The notes under the pieces: generated by a model
Seen by the model: the letters and a program-made list of their open reading frames with translations, nothing else
Told to the model about the DNA's origin: nothing
The model's database searches: none
In this document: piece by piece, positions 1 to 7,693 of the stretch
How positions within the stretch are numbered: the first letter of the stretch is position 1
Layout of the letters: the number at the start of each line of letters is the position of its first letter
Translations under genes and position numbers: made by a program
Source: JAHQVK01 sp039819565
GTDB taxonomy: Bacteria > Myxococcota > Kuafuiibacteriia > Kuafuiibacteriales > Kuafuiibacteriaceae
Reading direction: 5' to 3'
Assembly (NCBI GenBank): GCA_039819565.1
Contig: JBCBRU010000171.1
Span: 1-14,623, forward strand
Length of the DNA: 14,623 nt

Positions 1-51
1 ACCTCAGCGCTGAGGGTGGCGGCGTTGGCCGCCTCGTAGAGCTCTGCCGCC
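1..51. repeat. Left arm of a 51-bp inverted repeat at the window edge
   Basis: Bases 1-51 are the reverse complement of 444-494: base k pairs with base 495-k, matching at every position from 1 to 51 except 45/450. Identity stops abruptly at 52/443. The outer end contains the perfect 14-bp palindrome CCTCAGCGCTGAGG (2-15, matching 480-493). The inner end is a GGCGGC-type microhomology. Read in the frame of the downstream gene the arm contains a stop (37-39), while that gene is open from 52 onward with no start codon before 169. This fits a fold-back chimera at a contig end better than native sequence; a genuine small inverted duplication is the alternative. Confidence 0.85.
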
Positions 52-2601
52 GACGCCGCCGCAGACCGGCGTTCGGATGGGGAAGCGGCCCGACTCCTCG
101 GTCTAGCCTCCCGTGCCCATCGGACCACCGGAGCCGCTGCCACCGCGCTCGCCCGGGGCAACCAGGCCTTGGCCGAGGGCGATGTCGCGGGCGCCGCAGC
201 CGCGTATGCAACGGCCGAGCGCGAGGCACCGACAAGCCCGGTGGCCGCTCGAGCAGCGGCGCTCACCCGGCGTATCGAGGCTCAGGTGCTCGCTGACGCG
301 GTGGCCGGCGGAGAGGTCGAGGCGGCGCGTGCGGTCCTTACCCGTACCATCGAGCGGGACCCGCAGAGCGCCGCGGCGAAATCCGCGGTTTCTGAGCTCC
401 TCAAAAAGGCCCGTGAGGCCATGACGGCCGGGCGTTTCGCAGAGGCGGCCGAGCTCTACGAGGCGGCCAACGCCGCCACCCTCAGCGCTGAGGTACGATC
501 GGGGGTAAGCCAGGCCAACACCCTCCTCGGACAGAACAAGCTCGAGGCGGCCGCCTCGGCCTACGCGGCCGCCCTCTCGGGCGGCGAGAGCATCGCCGGG
601 GAGCAGGCCCGCGCAGCCGTGGAGGCGGCTCGGACGGCGCAGCTCGTGGCTTCGGCTCGAGCCCTGGGGTCACTCGCGTCCGAGGTTCCCCTCGAGCGCG
701 CCGCCTTGGATGTCCGAACTCTGCTTCGCTCTGATCCGACTCAGAAGGACGGGCGCGCCGCGGTGGCGGCGGTGCTGGAGCACGCCGACGCGGCGGCCGC
801 AGAAGGCGATGCGGCGGTGGTGGCCCGAGATCTCAGTCTGGCCGCCACCGCCCTCGGTCAGTCGGCGGTCATGCGCAGGGCCGTGGACATGATTCGCGCC
901 GGTCGTCTGGAGGAAGCTGAGAAGTCCTTCACGCAGACCGCGGGATGGCTGGCCGAGCGTGGTCCAGCCATCGTGGCTCGTCTGAGAGTCAAGGCTCTCG
1001 CCTCCTCCTTGGATGAGGGCGGCTTGTCGGCCGCTCGAAGCATCCGCGCCCTTCTCCGCGTCGAACCCGAGGACCCGACTGCTCTTGCCGCCCTCGCGGC
1101 CATCTTCCGCAGACTAGAGGCGGCGGCCGATAAAGGTGATGGTGCGGCGGCCGCCGGCGCCCTTCGTGAGGCGGACGCCGCCACTTCCGCCGAGCCTCAG
1201 ATCTCAGAAGCCATCGAAAGGGCCGCGGTGGCGCTCGAGGGTGGGCGTTTTGCGGAGGCTGAGAGCGTCCTGGTCGGAGCGCGTCGGAAGATGCCGCGGT
1301 CAGAAGCGGTCAAGCGCGGAGAGGCGGCCGCCCGAGACCTTCGCACGAATGCCGAAGAGGCTGCCTTCGACGGACTTCGTGCGGGCGAGGACCCTCGGGT
1401 TCACGCGGCCACTCTGGTGGCGTCCCGCGCTCTCGATGGTTTCGAGGCGACGCTCGCCCGCGGTCGAAGAGCAGCTCTGGATCGTGCATCTGCCGCGGCC
1501 AAGCAGGATGACATGACGACCCTGGCCCGCAGCCTCGCCGCTGCCGGTCAACTCGTGGACCGCTCTGCGGAGGGGGCCATCGCTCTCACGGAGGCGGCCG
1601 AGCTGGTGGCCAAGGAGCAGCTGGCGGAGGCGGAGGAGGCGTACGGAGGGCTCGGGGGAGAGGTCGCCGCGCGCGCGCGTTCGCTCATGCGCAGCACTCG
1701 AATCTCGCGAGCCCGAGCGGCCGTGAAGGCCGCCGCAGAGGAAGGGCGGCTTCTGGACGAAGCTGACGCCAACCAGGCTCTTCTCGCGTTGGCTCCCAAG
1801 GACCGGGAGGCTCGAGCTCGCCAGCGCCGTCTCGCCCAAGAGGTTCGAGCCACTCGGACCACGGCCGCCCGGCGCCAGCTCGATCTCGGTAAGCCTGGCC
1901 TCGCGTGGCTGTACGTGGAGCGGGCCCTTCGCCTCGACCCCAAGGACAGGACCGCCCGTGCCTTGAGGGACGAGGCGGAAGAGGCCCTGGAAAAGAGCAA
2001 AGATCTCATCATGGTTATCGAGGCGGTGCGGTTCGACGGAGCCTCTACCCGAGGCTGTGGGCCCGTCGATACCGAGCTTCAGGCCCAGCTGATGTCCGAG
2101 CTGTCCCAGCGGACCGACTTGAATGGCTACGTCCTTTCCGAGGGCTGGACCAAAGCCTGGCGGGAAAAGGATCCGCGAGCTCCGAGCGTCACGGGGGGGC
2201 TCGCTGTCCTCGTTCAGGGGTGCACGGTGAGTCCAGGCGCGGGCCAACTCCAACTGGGGTGGGCCGTGCAGACGCCCAAGGGGGGAAAGAGCACGGCCGC
2301 CGGAGACGTCTCGTCCGAGGTCCTAGAGGGCAGTCTCCTCATCGACGAGCGCGACGCAGCCGGAAACAACGTCCGTAAGCTGCTCATCGACCGCGCGCTT
2401 GAGGCCATCGTGAACGGTCTTCAGGGGGAGAGCGCCGCGGTGCGACAATGGCTTCTCACGAGCGCCGAACACGCGCTGTCGGAGGGGAACCCGGAACGCG
2501 CGGCGGACGCCTTCGCGCGGTTCCTGATGAATCCCGTAAACAGCGCAGACCCGGAGCGGGTCTCGGCGATCGAGACTGCGCTCGCGAAGGCCTTCCGCTG
2601 A
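52..2601 (+). CDS. TPR-like helical-repeat protein with distinct C-terminal domain (5' partial)
   Basis: At least 850 residues, rich in Ala, Glu, Arg and Leu. About 600 residues of helix-turn-helix repeats resemble tetratricopeptide repeats; typical units read GNQALAEGDVAGAAAAYATA (near 157-216) and AMTAGRFAEAAELYEAANAA (near 418-477). From about 2005 the composition changes: a roughly 200-residue C-terminal domain opens with a hydrophobic strand (LIMVIEAVRFDG), then a helix-rich stretch with a short Cys-Gly segment. This order faintly resembles LpoB/CsgG-type outer-membrane lipoprotein domains, a weak inference. A last TPR-like helix pair closes the protein. No ATG, GTG or TTG lies in frame between 52 and 168, and residues from 52 on read as good coding sequence. 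The TTG at 169 is therefore an internal codon and the gene is truncated at the inverted-repeat junction. It probably serves as a protein-interaction scaffold; the specific role is unknown. It is co-transcribed with ruvX. Confidence 0.85.
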   Translation, partial: DAAADRRSDGEAARLLGLASRAHRTTGAAATALARGNQALAEGDVAGAAAAYATAEREAPTSPVAARAAALTRRIEAQVLADAVAGGEVEAARAVLTRTIERDPQSAAAKSAVSELLKKAREAMTAGRFAEAAELYEAANAATLSAEVRSGVSQANTLLGQNKLEAAASAYAAALSGGESIAGEQARAAVEAARTAQLVASARALGSLASEVPLERAALDVRTLLRSDPTQKDGRAAVAAVLEHADAAAAEGDAAVVARDLSLAATALGQSAVMRRAVDMIRAGRLEEAEKSFTQTAGWLAERGPAIVARLRVKALASSLDEGGLSAARSIRALLRVEPEDPTALAALAAIFRRLEAAADKGDGAAAAGALREADAATSAEPQISEAIERAAVALEGGRFAEAESVLVGARRKMPRSEAVKRGEAAARDLRTNAEEAAFDGLRAGEDPRVHAATLVASRALDGFEATLARGRRAALDRASAAAKQDDMTTLARSLAAAGQLVDRSAEGAIALTEAAELVAKEQLAEAEEAYGGLGGEVAARARSLMRSTRISRARAAVKAAAEEGRLLDEADANQALLALAPKDREARARQRRLAQEVRATRTTAARRQLDLGKPGLAWLYVERALRLDPKDRTARALRDEAEEALEKSKDLIMVIEAVRFDGASTRGCGPVDTELQAQLMSELSQRTDLNGYVLSEGWTKAWREKDPRAPSVTGGLAVLVQGCTVSPGAGQLQLGWAVQTPKGGKSTAAGDVSSEVLEGSLLIDERDAAGNNVRKLLIDRALEAIVNGLQGESAAVRQWLLTSAEHALSEGNPERAADAFARFLMNPVNSADPERVSAIETALAKAFR
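444..494. repeat. Right arm of the 51-bp inverted repeat
   Basis: This copy lies inside the TPR-like coding sequence and encodes the helix reading AAELYEAANAATLSAE. It fits the surrounding repeat pattern, so it is the native copy and bases 1-51 are the derived one. The single mismatch is at 450 (C here, A on the matching strand of the left arm). Confidence 0.85.
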
Positions 2602-2602
2602 G

Positions 2603-3067
2603 GTGAAGATCCCTGGTCGAATCCTCGCTATCGACCCTGGAACGAAGCGGGTTGGGTTCGCGCTCTCCGATGATCTTCAGCTCGTCGCCCGCCCTCTAGA
2701 GGTATGGAAACGGCGGGGTCTCGAGGCCGACCTGGAACGCGTCGGGGCCCTCGTGGCCGAGCACGAGGTCGCGGAGCTTCTGGTCGGTATGCCTTATCGG
2801 CTGGATGGCTCAGAGAGCCCGAGCACGGAGCGCGCGCGGGCGTTCATGGTCGCGCTCGTCGAAGCGCTCCCGAATCTCCCGGTTCGGGAGCGGGACGAAG
2901 CGCTCACGTCCTGGGCAGCTGAGGAGCGGCTCCGCTCGGAAGGCGTTCACCCTTCCAAGTGGAAAGAGAAGGTCGACGCGTATGCTGCCGCGGCGCTCCT
3001 CGATGAGGAACTGCGCATCCGACAAGAGGCTCGAGCGCAGGATCCTGAACCTGATGATCGTGAATGA
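2603..3067 (+). CDS. ruvX: RuvX/YqgF family pre-16S rRNA nuclease
   Basis: A 154-residue protein with the RNase H-like fold signature of the YqgF/RuvX family (PF03652), first proposed as a Holliday-junction resolvase and later shown to process the 5' end of 16S rRNA. Visible motifs are LAIDPGTKRVGFALSD near residues 8-23 (catalytic Asp11, family DxGxKRhG pattern), LLVGMPYRLDGSES around residues 59-72, RDEALTS near 96-102, and the C-terminal KVDAYAAAALLDEEL near 123-137 with the second metal-binding Asp. Length is normal for the family. The start is GTG at 2603, one base after the TGA of the upstream TPR-like gene, so translational coupling is likely. The acidic tail (QDPEPDDRE) is short and not diagnostic. 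Function is assigned by family; I see no degraded key residue. Confidence 0.93.
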   Translation: MKIPGRILAIDPGTKRVGFALSDDLQLVARPLEVWKRRGLEADLERVGALVAEHEVAELLVGMPYRLDGSESPSTERARAFMVALVEALPNLPVRERDEALTSWAAEERLRSEGVHPSKWKEKVDAYAAAALLDEELRIRQEARAQDPEPDDRE

Positions 3068-3278
3068 ACGCCTCGGGTGCCGGCGGGCGCTGAAAAAACG
3101 ACACGCTCGCACGACGGAGCGATGTGCGCTGAATCACGCCTATGCACCCCGGATTCGCCGAGAGCGTCCGTGACGACCCAGTCGCGGGCCCGTCACAGGG
3201 CCGCCACCCCCCCTTTTGCGCATGTCTAGGTTTCGATACGTTGCGGTCCGCGGCGGCGCCGTCCGCCCGGTAATCGCC

Positions 3279-6200
3279 ATGCATCGCCATCTCAACTACT
3301 TCATCGCAGGTTCCATCGCGCTCTCGATGGCCGCTTGCGGCGACGACGGTTCGGGTCCTCAGGTCACGCCCCTGGAGATCACAACTTCGACGCTGCAGGG
3401 AGGCTCAGAGGGAGACGACTACCAAGTCGAGGTGACCGCCAGCGGCGGCACCGGGCTCGACTTCCGCTGGTCCATCGCCGACGGAGGTCTTCCTAGCGGC
3501 GTTTTCCTTCGTTCCGAGGGAACTCCCGCCACCGTCATCGCCGGTCGACCCCGTACCGGCGGCTCCAGCACGTTTACACTCCGCGTGCGGGACTCCGAGG
3601 GGAACGAGGGCACGAAAGCCTTCACCATCGACGTCGCCGCCGCTCCAGCCGCGGTTGAAATCACCACCACGATGCTCCCGGACGCCATGGTCACTCAGGC
3701 CTACTCGGCCGAGATCACCGCTCAAAACGGTGAAGGCTACACGTGGCGTCTTCTCTCCGGGCAGCTTCCACCCGGGCTCACTCTGGCCAATATGGGGACC
3801 CCGAGCACAACCCTCGCGGGAATGCCGACGCTCGAGAGCGTGGGGCGCTTCTCCTTCACCATCCAGGTCGAGGACAGCAACGGCAACCGAAGCGAAGCTC
3901 AGTACAGCATCGAAGTCATCGACGATCGGCGGCCTCTCGAAGCCCTTCCGCAGAGTCTGCCCTCCGGCAACGTCGGGCGCCCCTACGACGCCGACCTCAT
4001 CGCTCGCTTCGGGTCCATGATGGACTACAAGTGGACGGTCGTTTCCGGAGAGCTTCCGCCCGGTATCACGGTGGCTGAAGACGGCACGCCGAACGCTGCC
4101 GTCAGCGGGACTCCGACGCTAAGAGGGTCCTATGCCTTCCGCGTCGAGGTGACCGATTCTGAGGGGAACACAGCCCGCCAGAGCTACTTCATCGAGGTGA
4201 ATCCGGCCCCCCCGCCGCTTCGCATCACGACCTTCGAAATTCCTGTCGGTCGGGTCGCGGTGGCGTACACGGCGGACATTAGGGCGGTTCAAGGCTCAAT
4301 GACGGACTACACCTGGTCGGTCGTCTCGGGGACGCTCCCGCCCGGTCTGACCCTGATGAGCGGGACCCCGAACGCTACGCTCGCCGGGACCCCGACTCAG
4401 GCGGGCGCCTTCACCTTCGAGGTTCAGGTGCAGGACTCCTTCGGAGCTACGGTAGCGCAGCGCTACAGCACGACCATTGGGGCCCAGATCTTCCCGGTGA
4501 CCATCACCGCTACCAACGCCGTCGGGGGCGTCTTGGTGCTCCCCAACGCCGAGGGTGGACAAGGCTACGCCGCGGTTCTTCGTGCCGAGGACGGAGCCCC
4601 GCTCCCGTCGAACGCCACGCCCGCCGACGTCCGATACAACTGGGTGGTCACCGGTGGACAGCTGCCGCCCGGACTCAGTCTCGACGTCAACGGCCAGGGA
4701 CCGGACGACGTAGGGACCTTCACGGGCGTTCCCACGGCGCTCGGCACCTTCACGGCTACCGTCACAGTCTTTGACCGTCTCAACCAGACCGACACCCAGA
4801 TCATTCGCATCACGGTGGACCCGCCTGCGATTCCGCTCACCATCGACACCGTCACGGCGCCTACGCTGGCGGCGAGTGGGTGCGATGCGTTTTCGGTTTC
4901 GGCCAGCGGGGGCGGCAACGCCGACTTCCGCTGGGACATCGCGGGAGGCAGCCTCCCGCCAGGCTTCGCTTTGGCGGGCACCGGCACCCCGGCGACGCTC
5001 ATCGCGGGCGCTTCCGCCGTGGCCAGCGGGACCTTCAACGTCACGGTGCGCGTCACCGATACCTTCGGGCTGTCCGACACCCAGGACTTCACGCTGGTGA
5101 TCGATGGGACGAAGGATGGGTCTCCGAGGTGGGCGATCATGGTCGCCGACGCGGATACCGACAACCAGAACGATATCTACGTCACCGACATGTGCAGCAA
5201 CCCTCGTCAGGCCCCAGTGCGGTTGAACCCGGTGCCCACGGGTGGCTTCCACGACGTGTTCACGGGTCTTCAGCGCATGGCTATCTCGCCCAACAAGGAC
5301 GCTCTGGTGTTCATCGCTGACCTCGATGTCGATAACCGATTTGACGCGTATTACGTCGATCTACGGGATGTACCCACGGCTGGCTCCGCGGTGCGTATTT
5401 ACGCGGGAGCTTCCACGTCGCTCGAGGCGGACGAAGTCAAGTGGTCTCCGGACAGCCGGAAGGTCGCCATCCTGACCGACCACACGGATAGTTTGGACTA
5501 CGAGCTTTGGGTATCTGATGTCTCCAACCCGGCAGCTCCGGGGCAGGCGGTGCGGGTCACCCCGATCGGCGCGCCTTCGCAGGGTGTGTACAACGACGAC
5601 TACGAGTTCTCACCCGACGGCAACAAGATCGCTTGGGTTGGGGATCACGCGGCGGCGTTCCGAGACTACATTTACATGTCGGATCTCAGCGGAGCGACCC
5701 CCACGGCCCCGGTCACCATCCACGCGACACCTTCGAGCACGTCGATGGATGTCAACGGAGGTTTCCTGTGGACGTCTGATTCGAGAGGCATCGTCTTCAA
5801 CGCCGACTTCAACACGGTGAGTCGGGATGAGATGTGGTTCTCCGACCTCAGCGGCTCGGCGCCCTACACGGCGACAGTGATCAGCGGCTCCATCCAAAGC
5901 AACGGCGACATGGATCCGAACTTCACGCAGTACTATCACGAGCATTTCGCGTTCTCCCCGGACGGGACCAGACTCTTCATCGTCGGGGACCGCGTCTCCG
6001 ACGGCGAAGACGACATGTTCCTCCTCGACTATGCGAACGGAGCGTTTACGAACTTCCGCGCCGTGACGTCGCTCACCGTCGCCAACGCTACTTGCGATTC
6101 CGGTAAATGGTCTCCCAGTGGTCGTTACATCGCGGTGCGCGGTGACCTGCGGGGATCCAGCCAGGACGAACTCTTCATCTTCGATACGCAGGGGACTTTG

Positions 6201-6791
6201 CCGGTATCGACGAGTTCGCCGGTTCGCGCCGCAACCACCTCGCTCGAAATGGGCTTCACCTTCTACGAGGACTATCGCTGGTCTCCGGACAGCACCAAGG
6301 TGGCCTTTATCGGAGACTTCCAGACCTCCGGCTCGGACGAGGTCTACATCGCGGATATCACCGGGGGCGCTCCGTACACGTCCTATCGTCTGAACCCTCC
6401 CACCACCTCCAGCGCCGAGGACATCAACGAGCTTCGGTTCTCACCGGACAGCCAGCGTATCGCCTTCCAGGGCGACCCGCGGTCGAGCATAGACGAGCTC
6501 TATGTTGCTGACATCTCTTCGCTTCCGGCGCCGGCTGCCTTTACGGCGCACCGGCGCTTCGCGGGAACGGCATTTGATGTGTTCCAAAACAACGATGGGG
6601 ATGACAACTCCTGGTTCTGGCTGAACGGGCGGGAGCTGTTGGTCCGCGGTGACGTCGTCACCAGCGGGTTCGATGGTGTCTACGTTCTCGACGTGACGAA
6701 CGGGAGCGACCTCGAGCCTACCCTTCTGAGTGGGCCGGGTCAGTTCATGAACACTTCGACGCAGGATAGCTTCCACCTGCTTCTCCGCTGA
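3279..6791 (+). CDS. Lipoprotein with six He_PIG Ig-like repeats and a ten-repeat propeller domain
   Basis: The predicted product is 1170 residues. ATG at 3279 gives MHRHLNYFIAGSIALSMAAC, a short lipoprotein signal peptide with Cys20 as the acylation site (-3 is Met, slightly off consensus). Earlier starts (TTG 3216, ATG 3222) would bury it behind about 20 charged residues. Residues about 30-605 form six repeats of about 85-110 residues of the putative-Ig He_PIG type (PF05345), each with a core like YTWRLLSGQLPPGLTL followed by GTP...LAGTPT and F.V.V.DS.GN. Residues about 608-1170 hold WSPDS / FSPDG units typical of PD40/TolB-like propellers (PF07676); ten strand motifs such as ELWVSDV, MWFSDL, VYIADI and LYVADI can be counted, most preceded by a conserved Asp 7-10 residues earlier. 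Likely a surface or periplasmic binding/adhesion protein; the ligand is unknown. It stands alone, ending at a hairpin terminator. Confidence 0.9.
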   Translation: MHRHLNYFIAGSIALSMAACGDDGSGPQVTPLEITTSTLQGGSEGDDYQVEVTASGGTGLDFRWSIADGGLPSGVFLRSEGTPATVIAGRPRTGGSSTFTLRVRDSEGNEGTKAFTIDVAAAPAAVEITTTMLPDAMVTQAYSAEITAQNGEGYTWRLLSGQLPPGLTLANMGTPSTTLAGMPTLESVGRFSFTIQVEDSNGNRSEAQYSIEVIDDRRPLEALPQSLPSGNVGRPYDADLIARFGSMMDYKWTVVSGELPPGITVAEDGTPNAAVSGTPTLRGSYAFRVEVTDSEGNTARQSYFIEVNPAPPPLRITTFEIPVGRVAVAYTADIRAVQGSMTDYTWSVVSGTLPPGLTLMSGTPNATLAGTPTQAGAFTFEVQVQDSFGATVAQRYSTTIGAQIFPVTITATNAVGGVLVLPNAEGGQGYAAVLRAEDGAPLPSNATPADVRYNWVVTGGQLPPGLSLDVNGQGPDDVGTFTGVPTALGTFTATVTVFDRLNQTDTQIIRITVDPPAIPLTIDTVTAPTLAASGCDAFSVSASGGGNADFRWDIAGGSLPPGFALAGTGTPATLIAGASAVASGTFNVTVRVTDTFGLSDTQDFTLVIDGTKDGSPRWAIMVADADTDNQNDIYVTDMCSNPRQAPVRLNPVPTGGFHDVFTGLQRMAISPNKDALVFIADLDVDNRFDAYYVDLRDVPTAGSAVRIYAGASTSLEADEVKWSPDSRKVAILTDHTDSLDYELWVSDVSNPAAPGQAVRVTPIGAPSQGVYNDDYEFSPDGNKIAWVGDHAAAFRDYIYMSDLSGATPTAPVTIHATPSSTSMDVNGGFLWTSDSRGIVFNADFNTVSRDEMWFSDLSGSAPYTATVISGSIQSNGDMDPNFTQYYHEHFAFSPDGTRLFIVGDRVSDGEDDMFLLDYANGAFTNFRAVTSLTVANATCDSGKWSPSGRYIAVRGDLRGSSQDELFIFDTQGTLPVSTSSPVRAATTSLEMGFTFYEDYRWSPDSTKVAFIGDFQTSGSDEVYIADITGGAPYTSYRLNPPTTSSAEDINELRFSPDSQRIAFQGDPRSSIDELYVADISSLPAPAAFTAHRRFAGTAFDVFQNNDGDDNSWFWLNGRELLVRGDVVTSGFDGVYVLDVTNGSDLEPTLLSGPGQFMNTSTQDSFHLLLR

Positions 6792-6799
6792 TCCTCGGG

Positions 6800-6830
6800 C
6801 CACCCTCTTCGGGTTTGCCGAGGAGGGTGG
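6800..6830. terminator. Bidirectional hairpin terminator between convergent genes
   Basis: An inverted repeat starts 9 bp after the lipoprotein stop. Arm 6800-6812 (CCACCCTCTTCGG) pairs with 6818-6830 (CCGAGGAGGGTGG) around the 5-base loop GTTTG, giving 13 pairs with one G-U. The following sequence is pyrimidine-rich with few T residues, so it is not a classical U-tract terminator. It sits exactly between two converging genes, where a shared terminator is expected. Confidence 0.75.
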
Positions 6831-6844
6831 TCTCCTTCCCCCGC

Positions 6845-7540
6845 CTACGCTACCTCGTCCGGCAGATCGCCGGTGCCCCATCTCTCACCGCGCTGTCGAG
6901 GTCGCCGGGATGGACGATGAGAGGGATCCTCTTCGAACCATTCGTCGAGAAGTCCAAACGCGTCGGCGTAGAGGGCTTCGAGTTCCGACACCACCCCGGC
7001 CTCGTCGGCGGTCGTGAGACTCTCGAGTCCCAGGAACAGGAGGCTCTCGTGCCCACGGTGGCGCTCTTCGAAAGGTTCTACGGTCCCGCCGAGGGCGGCC
7101 GCGAGTTCGACGCCTCGTCGCGTGAGCAGCTGGGTCAGGCACTCTAAGCCCTGCACCAGCAGCACGTGGGCGAGAAGGGGATCCCTTCGCTCCAAGGCTT
7201 GGGCCGCTCTGTGCAAGCAGGCCTGGGTCTTGGTTCCCACCGTCAAGCTATCGAGCTCGGGGTAGGGGCGTCCCAAGCGGACGAGTTGAGTGCGCAGCAT
7301 GCGCGGTAGGGGCTGGTGAAGACGCAGATGGGCGCGCGCCATCGCCTTGAGGGGAGGGTGGTCGCGGTCTACATCTCGAGCGACCCGCTTTTCGAGGAGA
7401 CGCCCGAACGCCTCGGCGAAGGCCAGCATGTGCATCTCGAAACGGGCCAGCGTCCAGGGGTGCGGCTCGGCATCAAGGACGGCGTGGGGCTCGAGCGCCC
7501 GAAGCCCCTCATTCATCACGTCCAAAACCGCGCCTTCCAT
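6845..7540 (-). CDS. Uncharacterised 231-aa helical protein downstream of the tubulin-like gene
   Basis: I do not recognise this family with confidence. The protein is soluble, mostly alpha-helical and lacks a signal peptide or membrane segment. Notable stretches are FEMHMLAFAEAFGRLLEKRV (residues 34-53), GLECLTQLL (131-139) and EERHRGHESLLFLGLESL (158-175), followed by an acidic helix (about 184-204) and a basic tail rich in Arg, Pro and Ser (about 206-220). The spacing of Glu and His residues (Glu35, His37, Glu133, His161, His164, Glu165) is loosely reminiscent of haem-oxygenase-like or ferritin-like bundles, but this is a weak guess. The start is ATG at 7540, preceded by GGAGGG only a base or so upstream, a tight but usable ribosome site. 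It lies 153 bp after the tubulin-like gene on the same strand, so the two may form an operon. Its stop faces the shared terminator. Confidence 0.75.
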   Translation of the reverse strand: MEGAVLDVMNEGLRALEPHAVLDAEPHPWTLARFEMHMLAFAEAFGRLLEKRVARDVDRDHPPLKAMARAHLRLHQPLPRMLRTQLVRLGRPYPELDSLTVGTKTQACLHRAAQALERRDPLLAHVLLVQGLECLTQLLTRRGVELAAALGGTVEPFEERHRGHESLLFLGLESLTTADEAGVVSELEALYADAFGLLDEWFEEDPSHRPSRRPRQRGERWGTGDLPDEVA

Positions 7541-7693
7541 GCCCTCCGATTCGGCGGGGGGGCGGCGGGAATGAAGCTGAGGCTCTCATCGAGGCCGGAG
7601 GCCGGTTCCCTTCGCCGGAGCCTGCGTCGAGGTGAGGGGTCAGACCACTCCGACGGGATTTTTGCGCGCTCTCGAAGGCGCCCGCGGTCCGCC

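Noticed and set aside
1300..2253. Open frame of 317 codons on the minus strand
   Set aside because: It lies wholly opposite the TPR-like gene, has no recognisable motifs, and is the expected antisense shadow of high-GC coding sequence.
3170..3196. GTGACG / CGTCAC inverted repeat upstream of the lipoprotein gene
   Set aside because: Only a 6-bp stem with a 15-base loop and no T-tract; too weak to call a terminator or operator.
4296..5252. Open frame of 318 codons on the minus strand
   Set aside because: Antisense to the He_PIG repeats of the lipoprotein, Arg/Gly-rich composition and no domain signal.
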